5,662 nt of DNA from an uncultured Sulfitobacter sp. (GCA_937923365.1 CALAIJ010000023.1:1-5662), one strand, 5' to 3'; shown: positions 1-5,662, numbered from the stretch's first letter. The notes: generated by a model from the sequence alone, not told the origin. Numbers and translations: made by a program.

Positions 1-195
1 TGCGGCAATCTTGACTGTTGTCGTTTCACCATTCCGCTGCTCCAGCAGCATGGTGCAGGGGGTCAATGTCGTGATGACATAGTCCATGCCGTGCGTGTGC
101 CATCCGGTCTCCGCACCGGGGTCGAAATCGAACCGCGTGACACGCACGCGGGCATCATCAATCTCTTGGGTGGCTTTGGCCTGGGGTCTGCGCAT
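1..195 (-). CDS. Small cupin-domain protein, C-terminus cut off by window edge
   Basis: The first 65 residues are visible, from ATG at 195 to the window edge; the stop lies outside. The start is supported by an AGGAGA ribosome-binding site (201-206 on the complementary strand) 5 nt upstream. Residues 27-35 read GAETGWHTH, matching the first part of cupin motif 1 (G-X5-H-X-H), with H33 and H35 as likely metal ligands. The glutamate normally expected 4-5 residues later is not there: the sequence continues GMDYVITTL. Such D-Y-V variants occur in small single-domain cupins, so this is probably a variant rather than damage. Cupins form a beta-barrel and can be metal-dependent dioxygenases, isomerases or binding proteins; the substrate cannot be told. 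No signal peptide is seen, so it is likely cytoplasmic. It lies 27 nt downstream of the dehydrogenase gene on the same strand, probably in one transcript. Fold call is fairly firm, function open. Confidence 0.8.
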   Translation of the reverse strand, partial: MRRPQAKATQEIDDARVRVTRFDFDPGAETGWHTHGMDYVITTLTPCTMLLEQRNGETTTVKIAA

Positions 196-200
196 GCGGT

Positions 201-206
201 TCTCCT
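201..206 (-). promoter_or_regulatory. Ribosome-binding site of the cupin gene
   Basis: On the minus strand this reads AGGAGA, 5 nt before the ATG at 195. It sits in the 27-nt gap after the dehydrogenase stop and is what fixes the cupin start, since the gene is too truncated to be judged by length. Confidence 0.75.
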
Positions 207-222
207 TTTCACACAATCCGGG

Positions 223-1329
223 TTAATTCGCATCAGGGATGGCGACGATGTTGCCCACATGTTGCTTGGCGATAAAGGCCTCTTGCGCCTGCTTGAGGTC
301 TTGCAGGGGATAGGTCGCCGCCAGCAAGGGCCGCACTTCTGCGCGTTCGATATATCCCACAAGGTCCGTAAATATCTCGGGCGGGATCACGGTGGAGCCA
401 TGCAACGTCAGGTCATTGAGGTAGAGCGTGCGCAAATCCAACTGCACCATCGGGCCTGCAATCGCCCCAGAACAGGCATAGCGCCCACCCCGCGCAAGAG
501 CGTCGATCAGGTGCCGCCAGCTATCGCCGCCAACGATGTCGGCCACCACATCCACCGTGGCGCGGCCTGTGGCGGCTTCAAGCGCGGCAGCCAGGTCAGC
601 CGGCGCGCGCGGCAGTACCGCATCCGCGCCCAGATCACGCAGCCTGTCGTGTTTGGCCGGGCTGGACATGGCAATCACATAAGCCCCGCGCCGCTTGGCC
701 AGTTGCACCAGTGCAGAACCCACCCCACCGGAGGCTCCCGTTACCAGCACGTGATCGCCTTTGGACACGCCCGCCCGCCACAGCATCCCTTCAGCGGTAG
801 AATAGGAACACGAGAACGTCGCCAGTTCTGCGTCGGACAGGTCACTCTCCACTGGCCGCGCATTGCGGTGGTCGATTACCGCGTATTGGGCAAAGCCGCC
901 GTCCGCCTCCGAACCGTAGTATCCGGCAGTGTCGCGGTTCAAAGGGTCATCCCAGTTCCGCAACCAGTTGTCGCTGATCACGCGTTTGCCGATCAGGGAT
1001 GCATCTGCCTGTACGCCAGCAGCAACCACGCGGCCTACAACGTCCGCGCCCTGAATGCGCGGCAACCCTATGGGCGCGCCGCCCCACGTGGGGTCCGCAT
1101 CCTGCGGCGCCTGCCCGGCTGCACTGTCAGTGGCCCCCGTCACCGTCTTGGAGTACCAGCCCGTGCGGGTGTTTACATCGGTGTTGTTCAACCCACAGGC
1201 CCCGACGCGGATCAGCACGTGTTCGGGACCCACCTCAGGGACAGGCCAATCGGTATGGTAGCGCATCGCATCCATGTCGCCGTGGGCATGCAGCACATAG
1301 GCTTTCATCGTCTTGGGGATGCCATTCAT
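223..1329 (-). CDS. Zinc-independent MDR-family dehydrogenase (quinone oxidoreductase/alcohol dehydrogenase-like)
   Basis: A complete 368-residue member of the medium-chain dehydrogenase/reductase superfamily. The N-terminal GroES-like domain covers about residues 8-155 and the Rossmann domain about 185-315. The dinucleotide-binding motif is GASGGVGSA at 198-206, of the A/G-XX-G-XX-G type common in NADPH-using quinone oxidoreductases. At the position where zinc alcohol dehydrogenases carry the catalytic cysteine (CHTD) this protein has NNTD (48-51), and there is no four-cysteine structural-zinc lobe, so it is probably zinc-free. It is about 40 residues longer than typical quinone oxidoreductases (about 325 aa), with extra sequence near 61-88 and 120-140. 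The likely reaction is NAD(P)H-linked reduction of a quinone, enone or aldehyde; the substrate is unknown. M1 at 1329 is preferred because AAGGAA lies 9 nt upstream; the alternative M8 (1308) has no ribosome-binding site. It is cytosolic, the first gene of a unit with the cupin, and divergent from acs. Confidence 0.88.
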   Translation of the reverse strand: MNGIPKTMKAYVLHAHGDMDAMRYHTDWPVPEVGPEHVLIRVGACGLNNTDVNTRTGWYSKTVTGATDSAAGQAPQDADPTWGGAPIGLPRIQGADVVGRVVAAGVQADASLIGKRVISDNWLRNWDDPLNRDTAGYYGSEADGGFAQYAVIDHRNARPVESDLSDAELATFSCSYSTAEGMLWRAGVSKGDHVLVTGASGGVGSALVQLAKRRGAYVIAMSSPAKHDRLRDLGADAVLPRAPADLAAALEAATGRATVDVVADIVGGDSWRHLIDALARGGRYACSGAIAGPMVQLDLRTLYLNDLTLHGSTVIPPEIFTDLVGYIERAEVRPLLAATYPLQDLKQAQEAFIAKQHVGNIVAIPDAN

Positions 1330-1338
1330 CTGTCTACG

Positions 1339-1344
1339 TTCCTT
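1339..1344 (-). promoter_or_regulatory. Ribosome-binding site of the dehydrogenase gene
   Basis: Minus-strand AAGGAA with 9 nt to the ATG at 1329. It decides between two in-frame ATG codons: the second, at 1308, begins the family-typical MKAYVL but has no purine-rich sequence in front of it. Confidence 0.6.
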
Positions 1345-1380
1345 GGCTGATTATGCTGTCTCGCGCCATTACAGTGACGG

Positions 1381-1394
1381 GGCACAGCACTTGC
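1381..1394 (+). promoter_or_regulatory. Sigma-54-like -24/-12 promoter element facing acs
   Basis: The sequence reads GGCAC-N5-TTGC, with the two guanines of the -24 box (1381-1382) and the GC of the -12 box (1393-1394) exactly 12 nt apart, as RpoN promoters require. All nine core positions match; the flanking positions (T before GG, G after GGCAC, W after TTGC) do not. A transcript would start near 1405-1407 and run toward acs with a leader of about 220 nt. This is a motif match, not a demonstrated promoter. Confidence 0.4.
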
Positions 1395-1397
1395 CGC

Positions 1398-1414
1398 AAG
1401 CCATGCCATGGCTT
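1398..1414. repeat. Perfect 17-nt palindrome, candidate operator
   Basis: AAGCCATG-C-CATGGCTT is two 8-nt arms that are exact reverse complements around one central base. It lies 69 nt upstream of the dehydrogenase start and just downstream of the sigma-54-like element, overlapping the start site that element would give. The size and symmetry fit a site for a dimeric repressor; the regulator cannot be named. In RNA the arms could pair only partly, since one base cannot form a loop, so a DNA-level role is more likely than a hairpin. Confidence 0.45.
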
Positions 1415-1476
1415 TGGAGACCGCCAAGTTTCGGTCGCATGCGCCCCGCCATTCACATGTATCACTTTGTTATTGC

Positions 1477-1490
1477 TTGATTTAGACCAA
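1477..1490. promoter_or_regulatory. FNR/CRP-superfamily-like box
   Basis: TTGAT-TTAG-ACCAA matches the FNR consensus TTGAT-N4-ATCAA at nine of ten fixed positions (C for T in the second half-site). FnrL and related regulators of Rhodobacterales bind this type of sequence to control genes in response to low oxygen or nitrogen oxides. It is centred about 141 nt before the acs start and 154 nt before the dehydrogenase start, so either gene could be the target. No well-placed -10 hexamer was seen at the spacing of a class II FNR promoter in either direction. Confidence 0.35.
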
Positions 1491-1504
1491 ACACACCCAA
1501 AAAA

Positions 1505-1542
1505 TTTACACGGGGGCCTGCAAATCGGAAAAACCTTTACAC
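1505..1542 (+). repeat. TTTACAC direct repeat, 31-nt spacing, upstream of acs
   Basis: TTTACAC occurs at 1505-1511 and again at 1536-1542, each preceded by an A-run (1499-1504 and 1529-1533). The 31-nt period is close to three turns of B-DNA, so proteins bound to both copies would lie on the same face. A six-of-seven variant, TTTAGAC, lies at 1481-1487 but is out of phase (24 nt). The repeats end about 80 nt before the acs start, a usual place for activator or response-regulator sites. The regulator is unknown. Confidence 0.3.
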
Positions 1543-1590
1543 CGAAGGCCCTGCTTGCGACGCGCCTATTCCCTTCCGCACGGGTCACGC

Positions 1591-1596
1591 TATGAT
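1591..1596 (+). promoter_or_regulatory. -10-like hexamer before acs
   Basis: TATGAT matches five of six bases of the sigma-70 -10 consensus, 28 nt before the acs ATG. It would give a leader of about 20 nt that still includes the ribosome-binding site. The -35 region at the right distance is poor (ATTCCC or TTCCCT), so this would need activator help or may be chance. Confidence 0.25.
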
Positions 1597-1610
1597 CCGG
1601 CCCAACACCA

Positions 1611-1616
1611 AGGGGG
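1611..1616 (+). promoter_or_regulatory. Ribosome-binding site of acs
   Basis: AGGGGG, 8 nt before the ATG at 1625. It decides the start: an in-frame ATG at 1592 would add 11 residues, place this purine run inside the gene, and has no ribosome-binding site of its own. Confidence 0.75.
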
Positions 1617-1624
1617 GAAACCAG

Positions 1625-3574
1625 ATGTCCGACGCGAAAACCTATCCGCCAAGCAAAGCCATGGCCGACGGCGCGCATGTCAATGCTGCCAAATACGACG
1701 CTATGTATGCGGCCTCTATCGAAGACGCTGACGCCTTCTGGCGCGAACAAGGTGCCCGTGTAGACTGGATCAAACCCTTCACCCAAGTGAAGGACGTGGA
1801 CTACACTTTGGGGAATGTGCATATCAATTGGTACGCGGACGGACAGCTGAACGTTTCGTCCAACTGCATCGACCGCCATCTGGCAACCCGTGGCGACCAG
1901 ACCGCAATCATCTGGGAGCCGGACAGCCCCACGGATGACGCCCAGCACATCACCTACAAGGCGCTGCACGCAGGCACCTGCAAAATGGCCAACATCCTGC
2001 GCGACATGGGTGTGGGCAAAGGCGACCGCGTTATCATCTATATGCCGATGATCCCCGAGGCCGCATTCGCCATGCTGGCCTGCGCGCGCATCGGCGCGAT
2101 CCATTCGATCGTCTTTGCGGGCTTCTCACCCGACGCGCTGGCCGCCCGCATCAACGGGTCCGAAGCCAAGGTGGTGATCACCGCCGACGAGGCCCCACGC
2201 GGGGGGCGCAACACGCCGCTCAAGGCGAACGCGGACAAGGCGCTGGCCAATTGCGACGTATCTGTCAAAGCATTGGTCGTACGCCGCACAGGCGGCGATG
2301 TGGCATGGAACGATGCGCGGGATCACGACTACAACGCCCTGGCCAAGACCGCCGCTGACACCTGCGAACCCGAAGTGATGGACGCCGAAGACCCGCTGTT
2401 CATCCTCTATACGTCAGGCTCCACCGGCATGCCCAAAGGCGTGGTCCACACCACGGGCGGCTATCTGGTCTACGCGGCCATGACCCACGAGATTACCTTT
2501 GATTATCAAGAGGGTGACGTCTACTGGTGCACGGCGGATGTGGGCTGGGTGACAGGTCACAGCTATATCGTCTACGGGCCGCTTGCGAACGGGGCGACCA
2601 CGCTGATGTTCGAAGGCGTGCCGACCTACCCGGATGCCAGCCGTTTCTGGCAGGTCTGCGAAAAGCACAAGGTAAACCAATTCTACACCGCCCCGACAGC
2701 CATCCGCGCGCTGATGGGCCAAGGCGATGACTTTGTGACCAAATGCGACCTCTCCTCGCTTAAACTGCTTGGCACCGTCGGCGAGCCGATTAACCCCGAG
2801 GCGTGGAACTGGTACAACGAGATGGTCGGTGGCGGCACCTGCCCCATCGTCGATACGTGGTGGCAAACAGAGACAGGCGGTCACCTGATGACCCCCCTGC
2901 CCGGTGCCCATGCCATGAAACCCGGTGCGGCGATGAAGCCCTTCTTCGGCATCAAGCCCGTGATCCTCGAGCCGACCACAGCCGAGCAGATCACCGAGAA
3001 CCCCGCCGAAGGTGTGCTGTGCATTGCCGACAGCTGGCCCGGTCAGATGCGCTCTGTCTGGGGGGACCATGAACGGTTCGAGAAGACCTATTTTGCCGAC
3101 TATCCCGGATATTATTTCACCGGTGACGGCGCAAAGCGCGACGCAGACGGGGACTATTGGATCACCGGCCGCGTCGACGACGTCATCAACGTCTCTGGAC
3201 ACCGCATGGGGACAGCTGAAGTGGAAAGCGCCTTGGTTGCGCACCCCAAAGTGGCCGAAAGCGCCGTGGTCGGGTATCCGCACGACATCAAGGGTCAGGG
3301 CATCTACTGCTACGTAACCTTGATGAATGGCGAAGAGCCCTCAGAGGCGTTGCGCAAAGAGCTTGAAACCTGGGTCCGCACCGAGATTGGCCCCATCGCC
3401 AAGCCGGACCTCATTCAATGGGCACCCGGCCTGCCAAAAACCCGCTCCGGCAAGATCATGCGCCGCATTCTGCGCAAGATCGCAGAGGACGATTTTGGCG
3501 CCTTGGGGGATACCTCCACGCTGGCCGATCCATCTGTGGTGGATGACCTGATCGAGAACCGGATGAACCGCTAA
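1625..3574 (+). CDS. acs: Acetyl-CoA synthetase (AMP-forming acetate--CoA ligase)
   Basis: Acs joins acetate, ATP and CoA in two steps through acetyl-AMP to give acetyl-CoA, AMP and pyrophosphate, allowing growth on or recovery of acetate; it acts in the cytosol. The protein has 649 residues, close to the 652 of enterobacterial Acs. An N-terminal ACS cap (about 25-80) precedes the large AMP-binding domain. The P-loop is [11 protein letters not shown] (262-272), the GEPINPEAW segment is 386-394, and [10 protein letters not shown] spans 410-419, with W413 matching the tryptophan that limits the pocket to acetate. V309, T310 and V385 match the other acetate-pocket residues. YFTGDG (497-502) and ITGRVDD (513-519) include the adenosine-binding aspartate, an arginine and the hinge. 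The last domain holds K610 in RSGKIMRR, the catalytic lysine that acetyltransferases inactivate in other bacteria. All key residues are intact. The ATG at 1625 is chosen for its ribosome-binding site. It probably ends in its own transcript before the hairpin at 3637. Confidence 0.97.
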   Translation: MSDAKTYPPSKAMADGAHVNAAKYDAMYAASIEDADAFWREQGARVDWIKPFTQVKDVDYTLGNVHINWYADGQLNVSSNCIDRHLATRGDQTAIIWEPDSPTDDAQHITYKALHAGTCKMANILRDMGVGKGDRVIIYMPMIPEAAFAMLACARIGAIHSIVFAGFSPDALAARINGSEAKVVITADEAPRGGRNTPLKANADKALANCDVSVKALVVRRTGGDVAWNDARDHDYNALAKTAADTCEPEVMDAEDPLFILYTSGSTGMPKGVVHTTGGYLVYAAMTHEITFDYQEGDVYWCTADVGWVTGHSYIVYGPLANGATTLMFEGVPTYPDASRFWQVCEKHKVNQFYTAPTAIRALMGQGDDFVTKCDLSSLKLLGTVGEPINPEAWNWYNEMVGGGTCPIVDTWWQTETGGHLMTPLPGAHAMKPGAAMKPFFGIKPVILEPTTAEQITENPAEGVLCIADSWPGQMRSVWGDHERFEKTYFADYPGYYFTGDGAKRDADGDYWITGRVDDVINVSGHRMGTAEVESALVAHPKVAESAVVGYPHDIKGQGIYCYVTLMNGEEPSEALRKELETWVRTEIGPIAKPDLIQWAPGLPKTRSGKIMRRILRKIAEDDFGALGDTSTLADPSVVDDLIENRMNR

Positions 3575-3636
3575 GCTTACGTTGTGTAGCTAATTTGGTT
3601 TCTGGGCTCGACACCTCATAGCCCCTCAGTAAATGG

Positions 3637-3663
3637 GGCGGCAGCGAAACATCCGCTGCCGCC
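3637..3663 (+). terminator. Perfect 10-bp GC-rich hairpin after acs, candidate terminator without U-tract
   Basis: GGCGGCAGCG (3637-3646) pairs perfectly with CGCTGCCGCC (3654-3663) around a 7-nt loop, starting 62 nt after the acs stop. The stem is strong, but the plus strand continues ATCCAGTAATTG with no run of T, and the minus strand has none either. It may be a terminator of the U-tract-poor kind, a block to 3' exonucleases that protects acs mRNA, or a pause site. The structure is certain; the function is not. Confidence 0.45.
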
Positions 3664-3672
3664 ATCCAGTAA

Positions 3673-3700
3673 TTGCACACCGTCAGCCCTGCGTCATATT
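3673..3700 (+). promoter_or_regulatory. Weak candidate promoter for the flavin reductase gene
   Basis: TTGCAC (3673-3678), a 16-nt spacer and CATATT (3695-3700) give three and four matches to the sigma-70 hexamers. It lies after the hairpin and about 30 nt before the gene start, which is the expected place, but the match is poor. Confidence 0.18.
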
Positions 3701-3730
3701 GATGCCGTGATGATCTGCGACTAGTGGTCT

Positions 3731-4282
3731 ATGAACAAGATCACGCATCCCATCACACAAGGCCGCAGTCCGTTGTCCCACCCCCAGCACAGCTTTGCGC
3801 CCACGCCCGAGGACGGCGCCGCCCTGCGCCGGGCTTTCGGGCGCTTTGGCACCGGTGTCACGGTCGTCACCACGCTGACGAACCATGGGCCTTTGGGGAT
3901 GACGGCGAATTCATTTTCGTCGATCTCGCTTGATCCGGCGCTTGTGATGTGGGCACCGGGGCGCGCCTCTGCCCGACATGATGCCTTTGCGGGTGCTGCA
4001 CATTTCTGCGTCCACATCCTTGCGGACACTCAACAAGACATCGCATTGCATTTCGCTTCTCAGGGCCACGATTTTGACGGATTTGACTGGGGGCCTGCCA
4101 CGAATGGCGCACCGGCGTTTTCAGGATGTCTTGCAACTTTTGAATGCAGCACTTTTGCGGTGCATCCCGCAGGGGATCATTCGATCATTCTGGGCCGTGT
4201 TACCCATGTGACAGAACGCGAAGGCGCAGGCACAGGTCTGCTGTTTGACCAAGGCCGGTTCGGCACGTTCACCGCGACCTAG
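3731..4282 (+). CDS. Flavin reductase-like FMN-binding split-barrel protein
   Basis: The 183-residue product matches the flavin reductase-like domain family (HpaC/RutF/NtaB type), which uses NAD(P)H to reduce FMN or FAD for a partner monooxygenase; some members simply bind flavin. The core is about residues 32-182. Family landmarks are FGTGVTVVTT (39-48), GMTANSFSSISLDPALV (56-72), which lines the flavin site, and GDHSIILGRV (148-157) with the conserved G-D-H. The protein ends in GRFGTF as usual. The first 30 residues are polar, proline-rich and probably disordered; no signal peptide or membrane segment is seen. An in-frame TAG at 3722-3724 means the ATG at 3731 is the earliest start, yet it has no recognisable ribosome-binding site. 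No monooxygenase gene adjoins it, so the partner and substrate are unknown. Its stop overlaps that of the convergent tamB by 4 nt. The family is firm, the role is not. Confidence 0.85.
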   Translation: MNKITHPITQGRSPLSHPQHSFAPTPEDGAALRRAFGRFGTGVTVVTTLTNHGPLGMTANSFSSISLDPALVMWAPGRASARHDAFAGAAHFCVHILADTQQDIALHFASQGHDFDGFDWGPATNGAPAFSGCLATFECSTFAVHPAGDHSIILGRVTHVTEREGAGTGLLFDQGRFGTFTAT

Positions 4283-5662
4283 TAGTCCTTTTCAAAGAAA
4301 ATCCCGATACTGGTGTTGCCGTCCGACCCCAAAGTGCCGCGTGCCGTCAGGTTGGGCGAGATATCGAGGTTGAGCGAGACATCCGCCGTCCCGTCCGAGC
4401 TTGCCGTCACGCCTGTATAGACATTGTCCGAGATGTATTTGCCCAAGCGCAGGGCTGTCGCCCCGTCTTCCGTGGTGGTGACATCCAGATCATCCAGTCC
4501 AAAGCCGTCGCGCAGGTTGCCAATGATCCCGCCGCCCCCGCGCCCCGCCAAAGTCGCAACCGCACTGGCCAGTTGCAGCGCCTGAAACGCGGAAATCTCC
4601 GAGATATTGCGCCCGAACAGCAGTTGCGCCAGCACTTCGTCCTGCGGTGCGTCAGGGGTGGATTCGAACGTCACCTCGGGGCTGTCCGTGGGGCCTTCGA
4701 CAATCACGCGCACCTCGCCCGTGTCGGTCTTGGTCGAGGACACAAAGCGGATGTAGGGCACAAAATCGCCCTGAAACTGGATGGACCCTTCCTCCAGCAC
4801 AAAGCGTTTGCCAAGGATGTTCAGCCGCCCGCGGATCAGCTCAAACCGTCCGGCAGAGATGATCCGGTTGGTCGTACCCGTAAGGTTCAATCCGCCGCCC
4901 AGCTCCGCATCCAGCCCGCGCCCGCGCACAAATATCCGGTTGGGCGCACTGACGCGGATATCCAGACCGAAACCCGGCCCTGCCCCGGCTGAAGATGTAT
5001 CCCCCCCGCCCGTGCCCTGCCCTGTCAGCCCCGCCTTGGCGCGGGTGGCAGCCACAGGGCGCGTGTCGCCAATGTGGGTGATGGCAGGGATGTCGCCAAT
5101 GCTGGTCAGTCCGGTGGAGGGCACATTCACGTTGGTTTCGCCCACGTTGATCTGGCCCGCGATGCGCGCCCCGCCAGTCAGGGGACCAGCCACGCGCAGA
5201 TCACCCGACAAAGATGTGCGGTAGAGGCGCGGATCAATCAGCACAACCTGCCGCAGCCCGATGCTCAGGTCCGCAGGCAGGCTGCGCGTGAGGGTCACGC
5301 CGCCCTGCACCTCAACCCGCCCGCCATCGACCGCCTGCCCGTTGATCCTCAGATCAGCACGGTTGCCGCCCAAGGCCACCTCGGCCGCGATGCCGCGCAA
5401 GGCCACGCGCAGGTTTGGCGCGGAAAAGCTGGCGTCGGAAGTCACGATCCGCCCTGACACCGATGACAAAGCCGCAGGTCCGTTCACATTCAGATCAAAC
5501 CGCGCCGTTCCTTGCAGGTTACGCGGCGCTATGAAGGGCCGACTGAGACCCAAGGGGGCCGTGCCGTTCACAGTCAGGTTCAAGGTACCATCGGTATTCA
5601 CCAGCCCGTCGATGCGTGCCTGTGTGCCCGAAGGGCCGCTGGCGTTGGTATCCAGACGCCAT
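4279..5662 (-). CDS. tamB: TamB-family translocation/assembly protein, C-terminal part (N-terminus outside window)
   Basis: The frame runs unbroken from the window edge to a TAG at 4279-4281, giving the last 460 residues of a much longer protein (TamB proteins are usually over 1000 aa). TamB spans the periplasm from an inner-membrane anchor to the outer-membrane protein TamA, forming a hydrophobic beta-groove for outer-membrane protein or lipid transport. The visible part is the TamB C-terminal (DUF490) domain: repeating beta-strands, then APNRIFVRGRGLDAELGG (visible residues 239-256), RGRLNILGKRF (277-287), the P-Q-D-E-V-L-A-Q-L-L-F-G-R stretch (339-351) and a terminal strand ending FFEKDY with an aromatic last residue, as in outer-membrane partners. 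A Gly/Ser/Thr-rich linker at 211-230 looks like a flexible loop. The GTG at 5601 is not a start, since homologous-looking sequence continues upstream (WRLDTNASG). In related bacteria tamA usually lies just upstream, which here would be beyond position 5662. Confidence 0.92.
   Translation of the reverse strand, partial: WRLDTNASGPSGTQARIDGLVNTDGTLNLTVNGTAPLGLSRPFIAPRNLQGTARFDLNVNGPAALSSVSGRIVTSDASFSAPNLRVALRGIAAEVALGGNRADLRINGQAVDGGRVEVQGGVTLTRSLPADLSIGLRQVVLIDPRLYRTSLSGDLRVAGPLTGGARIAGQINVGETNVNVPSTGLTSIGDIPAITHIGDTRPVAATRAKAGLTGQGTGGGDTSSAGAGPGFGLDIRVSAPNRIFVRGRGLDAELGGGLNLTGTTNRIISAGRFELIRGRLNILGKRFVLEEGSIQFQGDFVPYIRFVSSTKTDTGEVRVIVEGPTDSPEVTFESTPDAPQDEVLAQLLFGRNISEISAFQALQLASAVATLAGRGGGGIIGNLRDGFGLDDLDVTTTEDGATALRLGKYISDNVYTGVTASSDGTADVSLNLDISPNLTARGTLGSDGNTSIGIFFEKDY

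Larger units (their letters stand above)
1330..1624. other. Divergent intergenic control region between the dehydrogenase and acs
   Basis: This 295-nt stretch separates two divergently transcribed genes and must hold the promoters of both. Overlapping open frames cross it but have no coding support. It is more AT-rich than its surroundings around 1455-1510. In order it contains a sigma-54-like element (1381-1394), a perfect 17-nt palindrome (1398-1414), an FNR-like box (1477-1490), a TTTACAC direct repeat (1505-1542) and a TATGAT -10-like hexamer (1591-1596) just before the acs ribosome-binding site. No convincing sigma-70 promoter for the dehydrogenase could be picked out. Confidence 0.8.
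3575..3730. other. Intergenic spacer between acs and the flavin reductase gene
   Basis: A 156-nt spacer with no coding potential seen. It contains the strong hairpin at 3637-3663 and, before it, a weaker 5-bp inverted repeat (GCCCC 3621-3625 with GGGGC 3635-3639) that shares three bases with the strong stem, so the two cannot form together. The second half may hold the flavin reductase promoter. Confidence 0.6.

Noticed and set aside
91..1350. A 419-codon open frame on the plus strand
   Set aside because: It lies antisense to the dehydrogenase, which has clear family motifs and a ribosome-binding site. The antisense product is rich in His, Arg and Gly with no recognisable domain, as expected from a GC-rich shadow frame.
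1419..1436. Inverted repeat GACCG-N8-CGGTC
   Set aside because: Five base pairs with an 8-nt loop is common by chance in GC-rich DNA, and nothing else supports it.
1547..1558. A second sigma-54-like element (GG...TTGC) close to acs
   Set aside because: The GG and GC are 10 nt apart instead of 12, which is incompatible with RpoN promoter spacing.
1592..1624. An 11-residue N-terminal extension of Acs
   Set aside because: The in-frame ATG at 1592 has no ribosome-binding site and overlaps a -10-like sequence, whereas the ATG at 1625 has AGGGGG 8 nt upstream and gives the usual family length.
1334..2104. A 256-codon minus-strand frame across the intergenic region and the acs 5' end
   Set aside because: It overlaps acs and every candidate control element, shows no family features, and has no convincing start.
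2414..3283. A 289-codon minus-strand frame inside acs
   Set aside because: It is entirely antisense to conserved acs motifs, including the P-loop, and its composition is that of a shadow frame.
5599..5601. A GTG that could serve as start of the TamB reading frame
   Set aside because: The frame stays open to the window edge and the upstream residues continue the same beta-repeat composition, so the gene is simply cut by the window.

Overview
The window looks like chromosomal DNA from an alphaproteobacterium, most likely a marine Rhodobacterales (Roseobacter-group) relative. This is inferred from the GC-rich coding sequence, the wording of the acetyl-CoA synthetase and the TamB C-terminus ending in FFEKDY. 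No exact species can be read from it. It contains no rRNA, tRNA, CRISPR array, insertion sequence or phage gene, and every gene seen belongs to a recognisable family.

Layout: (1) Positions 1-1329, minus strand: a two-gene unit. A zinc-free medium-chain dehydrogenase/quinone-oxidoreductase-like enzyme (223-1329) is followed 27 nt downstream by a small cupin protein (1-195) whose C-terminus lies outside the window. (2) Positions 1330-1624: a 295-nt divergent intergenic region holding most of the unexplained structure. It has a sigma-54-like -24/-12 element, a perfect 17-nt palindrome, an FNR-like box and a TTTACAC direct repeat spaced 31 nt. (3) Positions 1625-3574, plus strand: complete acetyl-CoA synthetase (acs, 649 aa). 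(4) Positions 3575-3730: a spacer with a perfect 10-bp hairpin. (5) Positions 3731-4282, plus strand: a flavin reductase-like FMN-binding protein. (6) Positions 4279-5662, minus strand: the C-terminal 460 residues of a TamB-family protein, convergent with the flavin reductase. The two genes share one CTAG that supplies both stop codons.

Functionally, acs activates acetate to acetyl-CoA for central metabolism. The dehydrogenase and cupin look like a small redox or detoxification unit of unknown substrate. The flavin reductase is an orphan with no monooxygenase partner in view. TamB belongs to outer-membrane biogenesis and is unrelated to its neighbours. I found no new multi-gene system. The most interesting part is the layered set of candidate control elements between the dehydrogenase and acs, which would suggest acs transcription responds to more than one signal. 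All of these elements are pattern matches only.
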